In this document: in pieces, positions 61,396-64,000 of the stretch
Layout of the letters: every line of letters starts with the position of its first letter
Numbering within the stretch: the first letter of the stretch is position 1
Assembly (NCBI RefSeq): GCF_003347605.1
Contig: NZ_QDFZ01000003.1
Location: forward strand, 186,001 to 250,000
DNA length: 64,000 bases
From: Chryseobacterium sp. KLBC 52
GTDB lineage: Bacteria; Bacteroidota; Bacteroidia; Flavobacteriales; Weeksellaceae
Direction of reading: 5' to 3'
The notes under the pieces: model-generated
Told to the model about the DNA's origin: nothing
What the model saw: only the letters and a program-made list of their open reading frames with translations
Databases searched by the model: none
Position numbers and translations under genes: made by a program

Positions 61396-61962
61396 ATGGA
61401 AGAAAGTAAAGAACAGATTTTGGTAAAGCACCTTCTGAAAAAGGAAGAGGCTGCCTGGAAAGAGCTTTTTGGAGCTTATTCCAGAAATCTGTCCTACGTA
61501 TGCTCCCGTTATCTGGCAGAAAAAGAAGATGTGCATGATGTGCTTCAAAACAGTTTTATTAAAATGTTCCGTTCGATAGAATCTTTTGAGTACAGAGGAA
61601 ATGGTTCTTTAAAAGCCTGGATGACCCGTATCGCAGTTAATGAATCTCTAAAGCATATCAAACAGAAAGGTGACTTTAAATCTGCTGTAGAGGTAGATGA
61701 TCTTGCGGACATCCCTAATGAAGAAGAACCGGATTTTGAAGAAATCCCACGTGATGATATTATGATGATGATAAGAGCTCTTCCGGATGGCTACCGGACT
61801 GTTTTTAACCTGTTCGTATTTGAGAAAAAAAGCCATAAGGAGATTGCCGGGCTGCTGGGGATTGCAGAGAATTCTTCCGCATCACAGTTTCACAGGGCAA
61901 AAGGTCTGCTGGCTCAGAAAATAAAAGAATTTAAAATGTCAATAAAAGCACAATATGAATAA
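61396..61962 (+). CDS. ECF RNA polymerase sigma factor
   Basis: 188 residues from the ATG at 61396 (MEESKEQILVKHLLKKEEAA); a longer frame starts in the terminator. Region 2 has LAEKEDVHDVLQNSFIKMFRS and GSLKAWMTRIAVN, region 4 ends in KSHKEIAGLLGIAENSSASQ FHRAK-like helices. It directs transcription of a small regulon. The next gene overlaps by 8 bases and may hold its anti-sigma partner. Confidence 0.93.
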   Translation: MEESKEQILVKHLLKKEEAAWKELFGAYSRNLSYVCSRYLAEKEDVHDVLQNSFIKMFRSIESFEYRGNGSLKAWMTRIAVNESLKHIKQKGDFKSAVEVDDLADIPNEEEPDFEEIPRDDIMMMIRALPDGYRTVFNLFVFEKKSHKEIAGLLGIAENSSASQFHRAKGLLAQKIKEFKMSIKAQYE

Positions 61963-63352
61963 CGAATGGCTAAATAATCTGCGAAGCAGAATGGATGACC
62001 ATGAAGAGGACGTTCCGGAAGGGTTGTGGGATGACATTAAAGATGAATTATTTTCTGGTGAAGAAAATAACAGCATTCCCGGATTTATTCCCGCAGTTCA
62101 TGAAGGTGGAGAAAAGAAAAAAAAGGGAACAAATGCTGGAAACAGATCCATATTTTATCGCGTTGGAGGGATTGCAGCGGCCATTGCATTATTGTTTTTG
62201 CTGACCAAAATACTTCCCCGGAATGATGCCGGAAAAACTCTGTCTCATAAACCGGCAGATGTGAAAGGAGAGAAGGAAAAAAATTATGTAAAAACTACCG
62301 AAACTGAGGATATTTCAGGCAGTGAATTAAAATCAAAGACAGATGATTTTTTAGCTGAAAATATATTGAACACCGGTGCTCCCGAGATAACGATAATACA
62401 AAGACATGCAGATAATGGAGCAGAAAATCATGCCGGAAGTAATCAGAAGATAGAGGATGTCTTCAAGCTTCCGACAGCATTGGAGTCTTTTCAGCAGGAA
62501 AGTAAGATCGCCCAGAAAACAACGGTTATTGATGATACCGTGAAAGAAACGGTAAAAGAACAGGCTTCTGATGAGGTTCTTTTTAATCAGGAAAAACTAA
62601 AGGAGGTCTATGCTGAAAATACACAGCGTAAAGCCACCAAAACCAGAGATAAAAAGTCCTGGATGTTAGGCATGCTTACTGGTAATATGGGGTCCAATTC
62701 TGCAGAACAGCAGTTTCCGGGCTATGCTTCAATCACCGGAAAAGCGATGAATGTTGAGCAGGTATGGACTACTTCAGAATATCATGATGATCCTCTTACA
62801 GCCATATTGCTGGCCAATCAAAGTCAGCCGGTAGAAGCAAGGATAAGACATAAAGTACCGGTAACATTGGGGCTTTCTGTTTACTATAATTTGGGCAGGA
62901 GATGGGGAATAGGAACAGGGCTGAATTATACCAAGTTGTCTTCTGAGCTGCATTCCGGAAGTGAGAATAATTATATTAAAGGAGATCAGACGCTGCATTA
63001 TATAGGAATTCCGGTACAGGTTAATTATAATGTCATTCAGAAAGGGAAATTTACAGGATACATTACAGGTGGGGCTTTGGTAGAAAAACCAGTGGCAGGA
63101 AATATTACAACAAGTTATGTTGTTGATGGTAAAATAAAGGAAAGCTCAAAAGAGCGTGTAGAGCCTAAACCTCTGCAGTTTTCTGTCAACACAGCTGTTG
63201 GCTTTCAGCTGAAACTTATTGATAAAATAGGAATTTATGCAGAACCGGGAATAGGATATCATTTTAAAGAAGAAACAGCACCCAATACCATTTATAAAGA
63301 AAAACCGCTTCATTTTAATATGAAATTCGGAATAAGAGTTCTGCTGGATTAA
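61955..63352 (+). CDS. membrane-anchored protein with beta-barrel-like C-terminus
   Basis: 465 residues. N-terminus MNNEWLNNLRSRMDDHEEDV with VPEGLWDDIKDELF looks like the cytoplasmic part of sigma-linked membrane proteins; one helix at about 67-87; a charged, low-complexity linker (90-250); and a C-terminal OMP_b-brl-like region (LGLSVYYNLGRRWGIGTGLN ... FNMKFGIRVLLD). One chain with an inner-membrane helix and outer-membrane-style barrel is odd. It may regulate the sigma factor. Confidence 0.82.
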   Translation: MNNEWLNNLRSRMDDHEEDVPEGLWDDIKDELFSGEENNSIPGFIPAVHEGGEKKKKGTNAGNRSIFYRVGGIAAAIALLFLLTKILPRNDAGKTLSHKPADVKGEKEKNYVKTTETEDISGSELKSKTDDFLAENILNTGAPEITIIQRHADNGAENHAGSNQKIEDVFKLPTALESFQQESKIAQKTTVIDDTVKETVKEQASDEVLFNQEKLKEVYAENTQRKATKTRDKKSWMLGMLTGNMGSNSAEQQFPGYASITGKAMNVEQVWTTSEYHDDPLTAILLANQSQPVEARIRHKVPVTLGLSVYYNLGRRWGIGTGLNYTKLSSELHSGSENNYIKGDQTLHYIGIPVQVNYNVIQKGKFTGYITGGALVEKPVAGNITTSYVVDGKIKESSKERVEPKPLQFSVNTAVGFQLKLIDKIGIYAEPGIGYHFKEETAPNTIYKEKPLHFNMKFGIRVLLD

Positions 63353-63391
63353 TGCAGACCATTTTAAAACACCAAACTTAATAATTGATAT

Positions 63392-64000
63392 ATGAAAACA
63401 AAACTAATCTTTTTAGTGGTTTTATTATTCTCCATTCTGAATATAAAAGCACAGTGCACCCCTACAATTACCAGCGCCAGACTCGGGCAAAAATACCCGG
63501 GAACGATCTTATTCTGCGATACGGAAGATGAAATTCTTTCCACAACACAGACTTACGCAACGTATCAGTGGTATAAACAGGAATGGACATGGCAGACACC
63601 GAATAACAACCCATGGGTAGCCATTCCGGGAGCGACATCACAACAGCTGACCATTAGTGGTAATGACCAGCTGAATTATTTTAAGGTAGTGGTTTCGGAA
63701 GGAGACTGTACAGCAGAAAGTCCTACAGCATTTGCAGATGGTTTTGTATATGGACTGCCTGCAATGATGACTACTTATACTCCAGGTACATATGAAGAAA
63801 ATATGGGAACAGTGAAGGTCTGCAACGGAGCGTCTGTACAGTTTGACAATATATTTCCTTTAGTGTATGGCAAACATACCTGGTTCAAATGTGTACCGGG
63901 AAGCAATCCGCCGGTAGCAGGAGATCCTTGTATTATTGCTGGTGTGGTAGGCGATACCTACGTTGCAACAAGCTCAGGGAAATATGGGTTTTATGCCTGT
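63392..64000 (+). CDS. secreted protein with Ig-like domains, truncated by the window
   Basis: 203 codons are visible with no stop; the gene continues past the end. A signal peptide (1-21, ending IKAQ) precedes Cys-containing Ig-like beta domains with WYKQEWTWQTPNNNPWVAIP and DQLNYFKVVVSEGDC, the pattern of repeats in gliding-motility or T9SS-secreted proteins of Flavobacteriia. It is downstream of the ECF sigma operon. Confidence 0.85.
   Translation, partial: MKTKLIFLVVLLFSILNIKAQCTPTITSARLGQKYPGTILFCDTEDEILSTTQTYATYQWYKQEWTWQTPNNNPWVAIPGATSQQLTISGNDQLNYFKVVVSEGDCTAESPTAFADGFVYGLPAMMTTYTPGTYEENMGTVKVCNGASVQFDNIFPLVYGKHTWFKCVPGSNPPVAGDPCIIAGVVGDTYVATSSGKYGFYAC

Noticed and set aside
1..64000. 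CRISPR array, tRNA, rRNA, transposase or prophage genes
   Set aside because: No regularly spaced direct repeats, no cloverleaf or rRNA stretches and no integrase or transposase proteins were seen on either strand.

Overview
The window looks like chromosomal DNA of a Flavobacteriia member, most likely Chryseobacterium or a close Weeksellaceae relative. Supporting signs are A+T-rich intergenic DNA, Bacteroidetes-type -7 elements (TAnnTTTG), a type IX secretion C-terminal domain, LytTR two-component pairs, ExbB/ExbD/TonB, an AccD without zinc-ribbon cysteines, and GG-leader peptides of the kind seen in Chryseobacterium. The genus is inferred from family resemblance only. No rRNA, tRNA, transposase, integrase, prophage or CRISPR array was seen.

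1-20.6 kb is mostly housekeeping: an end fragment resembling a sugar-nucleotide transferase, peroxiredoxin Bcp, endonuclease III, a DUF885 lipoprotein, exbB-exbD-tonB, an SpmA/SpmB-like membrane protein, accD and fbaA, a CBS protein with NAD kinase, a SpoU methyltransferase, a bestrophin, a JmjC-like cupin protein and mutS. A promoter-terminator pair without a reading frame (14317-14420) may encode a small RNA. Three related palindromic intergenic repeats lie at 2.6, 9.9 and 17.2 kb.

20.6-31.4 kb opens with three tandem 51-55 residue GG-leader peptides sharing a 22-residue leader and a C-terminal G-[YF]-C-C; no exporter or modification enzyme is nearby. Then come a lipoprotein, two thioredoxin-fold proteins, a DUF2809 protein, a minus-strand run (flavoprotein, alpha/beta hydrolase, TonB-C-like protein, DUF2306, YARHG lipoprotein), a thioesterase, thiL and an AraC regulator.

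31.5-46.1 kb holds a Bcr/CflA-type MFS pump, a LytS/LytTR pair between two outer-membrane beta-barrel genes, a type IX-secreted DUF3472 protein, a fourth GG-type Cys-rich peptide, lipoproteins, pepT, an HMG-CoA lyase, a sulfurtransferase and a four-gene operon (HExxH protein, CsaA-like, exonuclease, SufT-like).

46.2-51.1 kb is the most unusual stretch. A metacaspase-like protease and a trypsin-like protease without signal peptide lie next to each other, and each is preceded by the same bipartite element about 20 bases before its start codon. Directly upstream is a four-gene operon of a lipoprotein, a 7-TM protein, a histidine kinase and a LuxR-type regulator. A second short motif is shared between the promoter region of that operon and the region upstream of the caspase gene, so the sensor system may control the proteases.

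51.5-64 kb: a universal stress protein, a second LytS/LytTR pair directly ahead of a complete RND efflux operon (with LytTR-like direct repeats in front of the pump), a DUF4840-like lipoprotein, an ECF sigma factor overlapping a membrane-anchored beta-barrel-like protein, and the start of a secreted protein that runs off the window.
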